Shown one piece after another: positions 51,469-59,970 of a DNA stretch of 64,000 bases (position 1 is the stretch's first letter; every line of letters starts with the position of its first letter). The translations under genes were made by a program, and so were the position numbers. Location of the stretch: NCBI RefSeq assembly GCF_030167915.1, contig NZ_JARGNB010000002.1:496001-560000 (forward strand), read 5' to 3'. Source of the stretch: Aquabacterium humicola. GTDB lineage: Bacteria; Pseudomonadota; Gammaproteobacteria; Burkholderiales; Burkholderiaceae_C. The notes below the pieces were generated by a model that made no database searches, was not told the DNA's origin, and saw only the letters and a program-made list of their open reading frames with translations.

Positions 51469-53127
51469 TTGCTGCGCATCACCGAACTGCGGCTGCCGCT
51501 CGATCATCCCGAATCCGCGCTGCGCGCCGCGATCGTCGAGCGGCTTGGCATCGCCGATGCCGAGTTGCTGGACGTGCACGTCTTCCGCCGCGGTTACGAC
51601 GCGCGCAAGAAGGGCGCGATCGTGCTCATCTACACGGTCGACGTCACGCTAGCCGACGAGGCCGCGGTGGCCGCGCGCTGCGCGGCCGACCCGCAGGTGC
51701 GGCCCGCGCCCGATACGCGTTATCGCTTCCTGGCCCACGCGCCGGCCGACTTCTACGCGGAAGGGCGCGCGCGGCCGGTGGTCATCGGCTTCGGCCCCTG
51801 CGGCCTCTTTGCCGCGCTGATCCTCGCGCAGATGGGCCTGCGGCCGATCGTGCTCGAACGCGGCAAGGCGGTGCGCGAGCGCACGCAGGACACCTGGGGC
51901 CTGTGGCGCCGCCAGGAGCTCAATCCCGAGTCGAACGTGCAGTTCGGCGAAGGCGGGGCCGGCACCTTCTCCGACGGCAAGCTCTACAGCCAGATCAGCG
52001 ACAAGCGGCACCTGACGCGCAAGGTGCTGGCGGAGTTCGTCAAGGCCGGCGCGCCGGACGAGATCCTCTTCGTCAGCAAGCCGCACATCGGCACCTTCCG
52101 GCTGGTGTCGATGATCGAGAAGATGCGCGCCGAGATCGAGGCGCTGGGCGGCGAGATCCGGTTCCGGCAACAGGTGACCGACCTCGTGATCGAGCAGGGT
52201 CACCTGCGGGGCGTGGTGCTGGCCGACGGCAGCACGCTGCGCACCGACCACGCGGTGCTGGCGCTCGGCCACAGCGCGCGCGACACCTTCGCGATGCTGC
52301 ATGGCCGCGGCGTGCAGATGGAAGCCAAGCCCTTCTCGATCGGCTACCGCATCGAGCATCCGCAAAGCCTGATCGACCGCGCCCGTTTCGGCCCGAGCGC
52401 CGGCCATCCGATCCTCGGCGCGGCCGACTACAAGCTGGTGCACCACGCGCGCAACGGCCGCTCGGTCTACAGCTTCTGCATGTGCCCGGGCGGCACGGTC
52501 GTCGCCGCGACCTCGGAGCCGGGGCGTGTCGTCACCAACGGCATGAGCCAGTACTCGCGCAACGAGCGCAATGCGAACGCGGGCATCGTCGTCGGCCTGA
52601 CGCCGGACGACTACCGCCAGGGCGAGTATGAGGGCCCGGTGAACCCGCTCGACGGCATCACCTTCCAGCGCTTCTGGGAGTCGCGCGCCTACGAGCTCGG
52701 CGGCGGCGGCTACATCGCGCCGGCGGCACTCGTCGGCGACTTCGTCAAGCGCCAGCGCTCCAGCGCGCTGGGCGACGTGATGCCGTCGTACAAGCCCGGC
52801 GTGTTGCTGACCGACCTGCAGCAGCCGGACCGCGGCAGCCTGCCGGACTACGCGCTGGATGCGATCCGCGAGGCGCTGCCGGCGTTCGAGCGCCAGATCA
52901 AGGGCTTCTCGATGCCCGACGCGGTGCTGACCGGCGTCGAGACGCGCACCTCGTCGCCGCTGCGCATCACCCGCGGCCGCGACTACCAGAGCCTGAACGT
53001 GCGCGGGCTGTACCCGGCCGGCGAGGGCGCGGGCTACGCCGGCGGCATCATGTCGGCCGGGGTCGACGGCATCGAGGTCGCCGAAGCGCTGGCCTCGGCC
53101 CTGATGGGCCTGCCGCCGTCGACCTGA
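51469..53127 (+). CDS. NAD(P)/FAD-dependent dehydrogenase, COG2509 type
   Basis: 552 residues from a TTG start at 51469, chosen because CGGAG lies six bases upstream and the protein then begins MLRITELRLPLDHPE, as homologues do; a TTG at 51454 would add five residues. An N-terminal ferredoxin-like domain (about 1-80) is followed by the FAD motif VIGFGPCGLFAALI. Other segments include ESNVQFGEGGAGTFSDGKL and the C-terminal GLYPAGEGAGYAGGIMSAG. This matches uncharacterised FAD-dependent dehydrogenases of COG2509. The substrate is unknown. It stands alone after a terminator. Confidence 0.88.
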   Translation: MLRITELRLPLDHPESALRAAIVERLGIADAELLDVHVFRRGYDARKKGAIVLIYTVDVTLADEAAVAARCAADPQVRPAPDTRYRFLAHAPADFYAEGRARPVVIGFGPCGLFAALILAQMGLRPIVLERGKAVRERTQDTWGLWRRQELNPESNVQFGEGGAGTFSDGKLYSQISDKRHLTRKVLAEFVKAGAPDEILFVSKPHIGTFRLVSMIEKMRAEIEALGGEIRFRQQVTDLVIEQGHLRGVVLADGSTLRTDHAVLALGHSARDTFAMLHGRGVQMEAKPFSIGYRIEHPQSLIDRARFGPSAGHPILGAADYKLVHHARNGRSVYSFCMCPGGTVVAATSEPGRVVTNGMSQYSRNERNANAGIVVGLTPDDYRQGEYEGPVNPLDGITFQRFWESRAYELGGGGYIAPAALVGDFVKRQRSSALGDVMPSYKPGVLLTDLQQPDRGSLPDYALDAIREALPAFERQIKGFSMPDAVLTGVETRTSSPLRITRGRDYQSLNVRGLYPAGEGAGYAGGIMSAGVDGIEVAEALASALMGLPPST

Positions 53128-53141
53128 GCCGCCTGTCGTGA

Positions 53142-53156
53142 CGCCGCCTTGCGGCG
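53142..53156. terminator. Short hairpin between convergent genes
   Basis: CGCCGC (53142-53147), loop CTT, GCGGCG (53151-53156), in the 45-base gap between two convergent stops. No T tract, so the assignment as a terminator is tentative. Confidence 0.3.
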
Positions 53157-53172
53157 CCCTGCGGATCCTGAG

Positions 53173-54018
53173 TCAGCGCCGGCGCTCGTTCCAGCGCGCC
53201 AGCTTCTCCAGCGTGCCGCCGGGCTCGGCGCGGTAGCGGTCGCCGGCGGCATCCCAGCGCCATGCGGCCTGGTAGAGCGTGCGCCGCACGGCTGGACGCG
53301 GGCGGCAGGCTTCGGTGTGCACCAGCGGCGCATGCACCACCTGCACCTCGGCGACGAGGCGCGGCAGCGCGCGGCCCTCGTCGGGCACGCTGCGCCAGCG
53401 CAGCGTCTGCTCGAAGGCCTTCGCGCAGCCGGCGAAGCTGCCGAGCAGGTCGATCTCGGCGATGCGCCGCAGGCGGCCGCCGCGCAGGTGGTAGAGCGCG
53501 TTCAGCGCATAGGGTTGGCCGGCGTTGGCATGGTGGTTGACCAGTTCGAAGGCGTCGTCGGTCGGCGACAGCGCCAGCACCGCCGGATCGGCGAAGTAGG
53601 TCTGGCGGTCGGTCTGCACCTCCGCGACGTCGATCGGCGCCGACTCGCCGGCGCGGAAGACCGCGAGCACGGTGACGTCGACATCGAAGCCGCCCGGCAG
53701 GCCCGCCCCAGGGCGCTCGCCGTGCCACATCAGCAGGTCGTGGGCGCGGCCGGCCTCGTGCACGCGGTGCGTCGCCTGCAGCCGCAGCCGCGTGCCGATC
53801 GGTAGCATCGCGCGCTCGCGGCTGGTGCCGGGCAGGCGCAGTCGCCTCGGCTCGAGCATCGTGCTGCCATCGTCGGTGGTCTCGAGCGCGCCGAAGACCG
53901 CACGCGCCCGCGCCGAGGTCAAGGCATCGGCGCCGGCATCGGCCCGCGCGCCGGTGGCCGCCTGCGCTAGCGCGAGGGCGGCCGCAGCGAGCAACGAGCG
54001 TCGGTGCAGGGTGTTCAT
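53173..54018 (-). CDS. Exported protein of unknown function
   Basis: 281 residues. The N-terminus has two arginines before a hydrophobic stretch ([17 protein letters not shown], cleavage about residue 26), so it could be exported by Sec or Tat. The mature part reads like a beta-rich domain with [36 protein letters not shown] and a C-terminal [18 protein letters not shown] do not recognise a family. It is divergent from tam with about 150 bases between, and convergent with the FAD gene. Confidence 0.75.
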   Translation of the reverse strand: MNTLHRRSLLAAAALALAQAATGARADAGADALTSARARAVFGALETTDDGSTMLEPRRLRLPGTSRERAMLPIGTRLRLQATHRVHEAGRAHDLLMWHGERPGAGLPGGFDVDVTVLAVFRAGESAPIDVAEVQTDRQTYFADPAVLALSPTDDAFELVNHHANAGQPYALNALYHLRGGRLRRIAEIDLLGSFAGCAKAFEQTLRWRSVPDEGRALPRLVAEVQVVHAPLVHTEACRPRPAVRRTLYQAAWRWDAAGDRYRAEPGGTLEKLARWNERRR

Positions 54019-54125
54019 TCGAGCCAGGTGGAGGGCGGGGCAGGCATGGGCGTGATGCTCGCCGCAGTGTGTTTCAACGCCGCTTCGCGCGCTGCATCGA
54101 GTTGTCAGCTTGGTTGAAAACCTTG

Positions 54126-54150
54126 AAGTCTTGTATAAGATATAAGACTT
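54126..54150. promoter_or_regulatory. 25-base palindromic operator upstream of tam
   Basis: AAGTCTT (54126-54132) and AAGACTT (54144-54150) with inner TAT/ATA half-sites form a near-perfect dyad. It overlaps a plausible promoter: TTGAAA (54114-54119), 16 bases, TAAGAT (54136-54141). The dyad ends 20 bases before the tam ATG, so a dimeric repressor bound here would block transcription. Confidence 0.65.
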
Positions 54151-54170
54151 CACCACGCCGGAGTCCGATG

Positions 54171-54944
54171 ATGAGTGACTGGAACCCTGCGCTGTACCGC
54201 CGCTTCGAGGACGAGCGCACGCGGCCCGCCGCCGAGCTGCTGGCCCGCGTGCCGCTCGAAGCACCGCGCTTCGTCGTCGACCTCGGCTGCGGTCCCGGCA
54301 ACTCCACCGAGCTGCTGGCCAGGCGCTTTCCGCAGGCCCGGCTGCTGGGCACCGACAACTCGCCGGCGATGATCGCCAGCGCCCGCGAGCGCCTGCCCGC
54401 GGTCGACTTCGAGCTGAGCGACATCGCCTGCTGGCAGCCCGCCACGCCGCCCGACCTGATCTACGCCAACGCGGTGCTGCAGTGGCTGCCCGACCATGCG
54501 ACGCTGCTGCCGCGCCTGCTGTCGCTGCTGGCGCCGGGCGGCGTGCTCGCGCTGCAGATGCCGGACAACCTCGACGAGCCCTCGCATGTGGCGATGCGCC
54601 AGACCGCCGCCGATGCACGCTTCGCCGCGGTGATCGGCGATGCCGACAAGCTGCGCGCCCGCGTGCTGCCGGTCGCCGGCTACTACGACCTGCTGGCGCC
54701 GCGGGCCGACGTCGATGTCTGGCGCACCGCCTACCAGCACCCGATGGCAGATGCCGCGGCCATCGTGCAGTGGGTGCGCGCGACCGGGCTGAAGCCCTTC
54801 GTCGATCCGCTGCCGCCGACGCTGCAGGCCGAGTACCTCGCCGACTACCAGCGGCGCATCGACAGCGCCTACCCGGCGCGCGCCGACGGCCAGCGTCTGC
54901 TGGCGTTTCCGCGCCTGTTCATCGTCGCGCGCCGGCGCGATTGA
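54171..54944 (+). CDS. tam: Trans-aconitate 2-methyltransferase
   Basis: 257 residues. The first residues, [20 protein letters not shown], match E. coli Tam almost exactly, followed by SAM motif [16 protein letters not shown] and later [17 protein letters not shown]. The enzyme methylates trans-aconitate, a toxic by-product of the citrate cycle, using S-adenosylmethionine. A second ATG lies three bases earlier (54168). The gene has its own promoter region with a strong palindrome and ends at a bidirectional hairpin. Confidence 0.95.
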   Translation: MSDWNPALYRRFEDERTRPAAELLARVPLEAPRFVVDLGCGPGNSTELLARRFPQARLLGTDNSPAMIASARERLPAVDFELSDIACWQPATPPDLIYANAVLQWLPDHATLLPRLLSLLAPGGVLALQMPDNLDEPSHVAMRQTAADARFAAVIGDADKLRARVLPVAGYYDLLAPRADVDVWRTAYQHPMADAAAIVQWVRATGLKPFVDPLPPTLQAEYLADYQRRIDSAYPARADGQRLLAFPRLFIVARRRD

Positions 54945-54953
54945 CGGCGCCTC

Positions 54954-54973
54954 GAGCGGCGTACTGGCCGCTC
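54954..54973. terminator. Bidirectional hairpin between tam and the aldo/keto reductase gene
   Basis: GAGCGGC (54954-54960), loop GTACTG, GCCGCTC (54967-54973), a perfect 7-base stem in the 39-base gap between convergent stops. Confidence 0.5.
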
Positions 54974-54983
54974 ACTTCGGAGG

Positions 54984-55856
54984 TCAGGGAACCTCGTGCC
55001 CGGCCGCCGCGGTCCAGATGCGATACCAGCGCTGGTTGTCGAGCCGCAGGTCCAGCGCCGCGACCGCTTCGCGCGCGGCCTCGAGGCGCCGCGACCCGAG
55101 GATCGGCAGCGGCCGGCTCGGGTGGCGCAGCAGCCACGCGAACACCAGCGTCGTGATCGTCGTGCCCAGCTCGTCGGCCTGGCGCTGCAGCTCGACGCGC
55201 ACGCGGCGCGCCGCATCGTCGTCGCCGGTGAAGATCCGGCCCTGCGCCAGCGGCGACCAGATCATCGGCCGCAGACCCAGGCGCTGGCACTGGTCCAGCG
55301 TGCCGTCGTGCAGCACGTCGAGCTTCAGCGGCGACAGCTCGACCTGGTTGGTCACCAGCGGACAGCGCGCATGCAGCAGCTCGAGCTGCCACGGCATGAA
55401 GTTCGAGACGCCGAAGTGGTGCACCTTGCCTTCGCGGCGCAGCGCGTGGAAGGTGTCGGCGAGCTCCGACGCGTCCATCAGCGCATCCGGGCGGTGGATC
55501 AGCAGCAGGTCGACGTGGTCGGTGCGCAGCGCGCGCAACGAGTGTTCGACCGAGGCGCGCACATGCGCCGCCGAGGTGTCGTAACAATGGAAGCCGTTCT
55601 CGGGCCGGGCGTCCGAGCGCAGCCGGATGCCGCACTTGGTGACGATCTGGATCTGGTGGCGCAGCGAGGGCTGCAGGGCCAGCGCCTCGCCGAACAGCGT
55701 CTCGACCTGGTAGCCGCCGTAGATGTCGGCATGGTCGAAGCTGGTGATGCCGAGCTCGACGTTCTGCTCGATCCAGCGCAGGCGCTGCTGCGGATCGAGC
55801 TGCCAGTCTGCCATGCGCCAGGCGCCGGCGACGATGTTCGAGAGCAGGTGGTTCAT
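54984..55856 (-). CDS. Aldo/keto reductase (YdhF-like)
   Basis: 290 residues. TIM-barrel oxidoreductase using NADPH: catalytic Asp/Tyr in FDHADIYGGYQVE, Lys in IVTKCGIRLR, His in VDLLLIHRPDALM, and cofactor loops SPLAQGRIF and LPILGSRRLE. It resembles E. coli YdhF, an aldo/keto reductase of unclear substrate. Its ATG overlaps the stop of the AhpD-like gene by four bases, so the two enzymes are coupled. Confidence 0.94.
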   Translation of the reverse strand: MNHLLSNIVAGAWRMADWQLDPQQRLRWIEQNVELGITSFDHADIYGGYQVETLFGEALALQPSLRHQIQIVTKCGIRLRSDARPENGFHCYDTSAAHVRASVEHSLRALRTDHVDLLLIHRPDALMDASELADTFHALRREGKVHHFGVSNFMPWQLELLHARCPLVTNQVELSPLKLDVLHDGTLDQCQRLGLRPMIWSPLAQGRIFTGDDDAARRVRVELQRQADELGTTITTLVFAWLLRHPSRPLPILGSRRLEAAREAVAALDLRLDNQRWYRIWTAAAGHEVP

Positions 55857-56449
55857 TTCGCGTCGGGCTTCTTCTCGCGCGGCAGGCGGCCCATCAGGTA
55901 GAACTGGTCGTTCGGCCGCATGCCGGTCAGGTTGGCCATGCGGTTGGACAGGCCGAAGAACGCGGTGATCGCCGCGATGTCCCAGACGTCCTCGTCGTCG
56001 AAGCCGTGCGGGCGCAGCGCATCGAAGTCGGCCTGCTCGACGGTGTGCGACGCGGTGCAGACCTTCATCGCGAAGTCCAGCATCGCGCGCTGGCGCGGCG
56101 TGATGTCGGCCTTGCGGTAGTTCACCGCCAGCTGGTCGGCGATCAGCGGCTGCTTCTCGTAGATGCGCAGGATCGCGCCGTGCGCCACCACGCAGTACAG
56201 GCACTGGTTGTGCGCCGAGGTGGCGACGATGATCATCTCGCGCTCGCCCTTGCTCAGCGAGCCGGTCTCCTTCAGCAGCAGCGCGTCGTGGTAGGCCATG
56301 AAGGCGCGCCACTCGGCAGGCCGGTGCGCGAGCGCGAGGAAGACGTTGGGCACGAAGCCGGCCTTGTCCTGCACCTCGAGGATGCGGGTGCGCATGTCCT
56401 CGGGCAGGTCGGCCAGGTCGGGCACGGGGTAGCGGCTGATCGCAGGCAT
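55853..56449 (-). CDS. AhpD-like peroxidase-related protein
   Basis: 198 residues. CMD/AhpD fold with the redox pair C-x-x-C in HNQCLYCVVAHGA and the helix KGEREMIIVATSAHN, as in uncharacterised peroxidase-related enzymes. The late NLTGMRPNDQFYLMGR is a family segment. An ATG nine bases earlier (56458) is an alternative start. It is the first gene of a coupled pair with the aldo/keto reductase, a plausible detoxification unit for peroxides or reactive carbonyls (inference). Confidence 0.88.
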   Translation of the reverse strand: MPAISRYPVPDLADLPEDMRTRILEVQDKAGFVPNVFLALAHRPAEWRAFMAYHDALLLKETGSLSKGEREMIIVATSAHNQCLYCVVAHGAILRIYEKQPLIADQLAVNYRKADITPRQRAMLDFAMKVCTASHTVEQADFDALRPHGFDDEDVWDIAAITAFFGLSNRMANLTGMRPNDQFYLMGRLPREKKPDAK

Positions 56450-56499
56450 GGGGGGCATCGCTCGAGGGCCGGAGGGGCCCGCAGCATAGCGCGCGCGGG

Positions 56500-58062
56500 C
56501 TACAGCAGGCGTTCGGAGACGAACAGCGACTGCCACCAGAGCTTGAAGCGCAGCCAGGTGCTGCCGTCGGGCTCGTCGCGGGTCACGGTGATGCGGCCGT
56601 CGCCGTCACGGCCGATCCACTCGACGCTGCGGTCCTCGGCCAGGCGCAGCTTGAGCATCGGCGCCAGGCCCTGGCCGCTGACCAGCCCGGCGAGCCCGCC
56701 GGCCAGCGCCGGGCTCTCGATCACCACGCCGAGCTCGGTATTGCCGATCGCCGAGCGGCCGTCGAGGTTGACCGACCCGACCAGCAGCAGCCGGCCGTCG
56801 ACCGTCGTCACCTTCGCATGCAGCCGCGGCACCGATTGACCGAAGCCGCCGAAGCGCTGCGAGCGCCGCGCCAGCACCGGGCTGAACTCGTAGAGCTCGA
56901 TGCCCATCGCCAGCATCTCGATGCGGCGCCGGCTGTAGTGGTCGTGCACCAGCGGCTCGTCGGTCGAGCCGAGCGAGTTGGTGACCACCAGGAACTTCAC
57001 GCCGTGGGCGATGCCGTGGCGCATGCGGTCGAGCGCCGCGTCGTTGGGCAGGAAGTACGGCGACATCATCGTGATCTGCCGGCGCGCGGTCTGCATCGCG
57101 TCGATCAGGCCCTGCATCGCCGCGGTCGGCTTGCTCAGCAGGCCGGCGTCGGCGGCCTTCTCGGGCGGATCGGCGTGCACCTGGGCATGGGCCCAGGTCA
57201 GCGCGAGGCGGCCCTCGGCCAACTGCTCGCCGACGGCCGTGTGGCCGAGCGGGTCGCTGCGGTAGCGCGGCGGCGCCGGCTGCGCGTCCTGCACCGCGGC
57301 GTCGAAGGCGCTGCGCGCCCGGGCCGCATCGTCCGCGCGCGGCAGCAGCGCGTGCAGCGGCCACACGACCTCGCTGTTCCAGTAACGATCGAAGACCGTG
57401 GAGAGCTCGTCGACGATGCGCCCGGTCGACAGCAGGTCCATGTCGACGAAGTTCGCCTCGCGGCTGCTCATGAAGTACTCGTCGCCGATGTTGCGCCCGC
57501 CGTAGATCGCCGCCGCGTTGTCGGCGATGAACAGCTTGTTGTGCATGCGGTGGTTGAACTGCTGGAAGCTGCCGGGCGACAGCAGCAGCCGCACCAGCGG
57601 GCTGCCGTGGCGCAGCGGCAGCGGGTTGAACAGCCGCAGCTCGACGTTTGGGAACGCGGCCAGGCCGAGCAGCAGGTCGTCGATCTCGGCCGCGTAGAAG
57701 TCGTCGAGCAGCAGACGCACGCGCACGCCGCGCAGCGCCGCGTCGCGCAACTCGCGCAGCAGCATGCGGCCGGACTGGTCACGCTGCAGGTGGTAGCACT
57801 GCAGGTCGAGCGACCGTTCGGCGCGGCGGACCAGCGCGATGCGCGCGTCGAAGGCGAATTCGCCGGTCGGCAGCAGGCGGAAGCCCGAGGGCGCTGCGGC
57901 GTCCGCCGGCCGGCTGGCCTCGGCGATGCGCGCCAGCGCGGTGGCGCCGGTGTCGCGGTAGGCGTGGCTGGTCTGGACCGGGCCACGCGGCGGCAGGCCC
58001 GCGCAGGCACACAGCAGGCTCACCAGGCAGGCGAGGGACAGGAGTCGGCAGATTCGGTTCAT
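56500..58062 (-). CDS. Phospholipase D family lipoprotein (cardiolipin synthase-like)
   Basis: 520 residues. Signal peptide with a lipobox-like LLCACAG at about residue 19, then two HKD motifs: HNKLFIADN (about residue 170) and HAKVTTVDG (about residue 409), each H-x-K-x4-D with a following GGRN or GSVN. These form the active site of phospholipase D/cardiolipin synthase enzymes, acting here probably at the outer membrane or periplasm. Catalysis may be phosphatidyl transfer or hydrolysis; sequence alone cannot decide. It follows the MsbA-like exporter gene by 40 bases on the same strand. Confidence 0.9.
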   Translation of the reverse strand: MNRICRLLSLACLVSLLCACAGLPPRGPVQTSHAYRDTGATALARIAEASRPADAAAPSGFRLLPTGEFAFDARIALVRRAERSLDLQCYHLQRDQSGRMLLRELRDAALRGVRVRLLLDDFYAAEIDDLLLGLAAFPNVELRLFNPLPLRHGSPLVRLLLSPGSFQQFNHRMHNKLFIADNAAAIYGGRNIGDEYFMSSREANFVDMDLLSTGRIVDELSTVFDRYWNSEVVWPLHALLPRADDAARARSAFDAAVQDAQPAPPRYRSDPLGHTAVGEQLAEGRLALTWAHAQVHADPPEKAADAGLLSKPTAAMQGLIDAMQTARRQITMMSPYFLPNDAALDRMRHGIAHGVKFLVVTNSLGSTDEPLVHDHYSRRRIEMLAMGIELYEFSPVLARRSQRFGGFGQSVPRLHAKVTTVDGRLLLVGSVNLDGRSAIGNTELGVVIESPALAGGLAGLVSGQGLAPMLKLRLAEDRSVEWIGRDGDGRITVTRDEPDGSTWLRFKLWWQSLFVSERLL

Positions 58063-58102
58063 CTCGGCGACGGGGTGCGGCCGTGCGCGGCCGCTTCTTC
58101 GA

Positions 58103-59827
58103 TCAGCTACGGAATTGCAGCGCGTGCAGCCGCGCATAGATGCCGCCGCGCGCCAGCAGCTCGGCATGCGGCCCCTGCTCGACGACGCGGCCGGCGTCGA
58201 GCACGACGATGCGGTCGGCATGTTCGATGGTCGACAGCCGGTGCGCGATGACGATGGTGGTGCGCCCGCGCATCAGCTGGTCCAGCGCCTCCTGCACCGC
58301 GCGTTCGCTCTCGCTGTCGAGCGCCGAGGTGGCTTCGTCGAGGATCAGGATCGGCGCGTCCTTGTACAGCGCACGCGCGATCGCCAGGCGCTGGCGCTGG
58401 CCGCCGGAGAGCTGGCTGCCGTTGTGGCCGACCAGGCTGTCCAGCCCCTGCGGCAGGCCATCGACGAAGTCGAGCAGGTTGGCGCCTTTCAGCGCCGCGC
58501 GGGCCTTCGCCCGGTCGACGTCCTGGCCGAGCGCGATGTTGTGCAGCACGCTGTCGTTGAACAGCACCACGTCCTGGCTGACCAGCGCAAATTGCCGCCG
58601 CAGCGCATCGACCTGCCAGTCCGGCAGCGGCACGCCGTCGAGCAGGATGCGGCCGGCGGTCGGCTCGACGAAACGCGGCAGCAGGTTGATCAGCGTCGTC
58701 TTGCCGGCGCCGGACGGGCCGACCAGCGCCACCGTCTCGCCGCGATGGATCGCGAGGTCCAGGCCGTCCAGCGCGGGGCTCTGGTCGTCGCGATAGCGCA
58801 GACCGATGCCCTGCAGCGAGATGTCGCCCGCCGCGCGCCCGGGGTCGTGCGTGCCGCCGCGCTCGGGCGGGCTCTGGTCCATCAGCTCCAGGCCGCGCTC
58901 GATCGCCACCAGCCCGCGCGTCAGCTGCGCCGAGACGTCCGACAGGTGCTTGATCGGCGCCACCAGCATCAGCATCGTCGTGACGAAGGCGACGAAACTG
59001 CCGACGCTGGAGCCGCTGGCCTGGCTCTGCCACAGCGCCAGCGTGACGACGGCCGACAGCGCCAGCGCGGCGAAGACCTGCGTCAGCGGCGTGATCGCGC
59101 CGCCGGCGGCGGCGATCTTCAGCAGCACGCGGCGCAACTGCACCGCGTGGCGCTCGAAGCGGCCGGCCTGTGCCGGCTGCGCGCCGTGCATGCGCACGAT
59201 GCGCCAGGCCAGCGCGTTCTCCTCGACCACGTAGGCCAGCTCGTCGACGGCGGTCTGGCCCTCGCGCGTCAGCCGGTGCAGCCGCTTGCCGACCACGCGC
59301 ATCACCCACGCGACGGCCGGGAACAGCACCGCGACGAAGAGAGTCAGCTTCCAGTTCAGCCAGAACAGGTAGCCCAGCAGCGCGACCAGCGCGAACGAAT
59401 CGCGCACGGTGGTCAACAGCGCGCTGACCAGCAGCGTCGCGCCCGTCTGCGCTTCGTAGACGAGGGTGTTGGTCAGCTGGCTGGTCGAGCGCAGCCCGAA
59501 CATCGCGGGCTCGGCGGTGAGCACGCGGTCGAAGAGCTGCTGGCGCAACTGCTGCAGCGCGCGCTGCGCCGACCACGACAGCCCCAGCTGCGCGACGAAG
59601 CCGGCGACGCCGCGCACGGTGAACAGCCCGACGATGGCCACCGGCACCGCCCACATCGGCAGCGTGCGGTCCTGGAAGCCGGAATCGAGCAGCGTCTTCA
59701 GCAGCTGGCCGACCATCGGCTCGGTCGCAGCGCCGATCAGCGAGCCGATCAGCGCCAGCGCCAGGCCCAGCCGGGCTTGGCGGAAGTAGGGCAGGAGGCG
59801 GCTCAGGCGCTGCAGCAGGGATGGCAT
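58103..59827 (-). CDS. Lipid A/lipid exporter ABC transporter, MsbA type
   Basis: 574 residues, an ABC half-transporter that works as a homodimer in the inner membrane. Six transmembrane helices in the first 320 residues are followed by an ATPase domain with Walker A GPSGAGKTT, signature LSGGQRQR and Walker B ILILDEATSALD. It matches MsbA, which flips lipid A-core. The start MPSLLQRLSRLLPYF at 59827 is chosen; the longer frame lacks similarity. Downstream is a phospholipase-D-family lipoprotein, so the pair may concern envelope lipids. Lipid A export is likely but not proven by sequence. Confidence 0.9.
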   Translation of the reverse strand: MPSLLQRLSRLLPYFRQARLGLALALIGSLIGAATEPMVGQLLKTLLDSGFQDRTLPMWAVPVAIVGLFTVRGVAGFVAQLGLSWSAQRALQQLRQQLFDRVLTAEPAMFGLRSTSQLTNTLVYEAQTGATLLVSALLTTVRDSFALVALLGYLFWLNWKLTLFVAVLFPAVAWVMRVVGKRLHRLTREGQTAVDELAYVVEENALAWRIVRMHGAQPAQAGRFERHAVQLRRVLLKIAAAGGAITPLTQVFAALALSAVVTLALWQSQASGSSVGSFVAFVTTMLMLVAPIKHLSDVSAQLTRGLVAIERGLELMDQSPPERGGTHDPGRAAGDISLQGIGLRYRDDQSPALDGLDLAIHRGETVALVGPSGAGKTTLINLLPRFVEPTAGRILLDGVPLPDWQVDALRRQFALVSQDVVLFNDSVLHNIALGQDVDRAKARAALKGANLLDFVDGLPQGLDSLVGHNGSQLSGGQRQRLAIARALYKDAPILILDEATSALDSESERAVQEALDQLMRGRTTIVIAHRLSTIEHADRIVVLDAGRVVEQGPHAELLARGGIYARLHALQFRS

Positions 59828-59950
59828 CTCGGCGTGGGGGGCAACGCCGGCGAGGGGAGACAGCGCAGCGCGACGGGCATTATCGGGGCGTGATCCGTGC
59901 AAAAGGACGGCCCGGAGGACCTGGCGCCGCGGGGGCTCGCTTGCCACGAT

Positions 59951-59970
59951 GACTGTATAAAACTACAGTA
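59951..59970 (+). promoter_or_regulatory. LexA (SOS) box at imuA
   Basis: CTGT-N8-ACAG (59953-59968), extended as ACTGTATAAAACTACAGTA, a strong match to the LexA operator TACTGTATATATATACAGTA. It overlaps the first base of the annotated ATG and lies within TTGCCA (59941-59946)-N17-TACAGT (59964-59969), a plausible promoter. It predicts DNA-damage induction of imuA-imuB. Confidence 0.88.
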
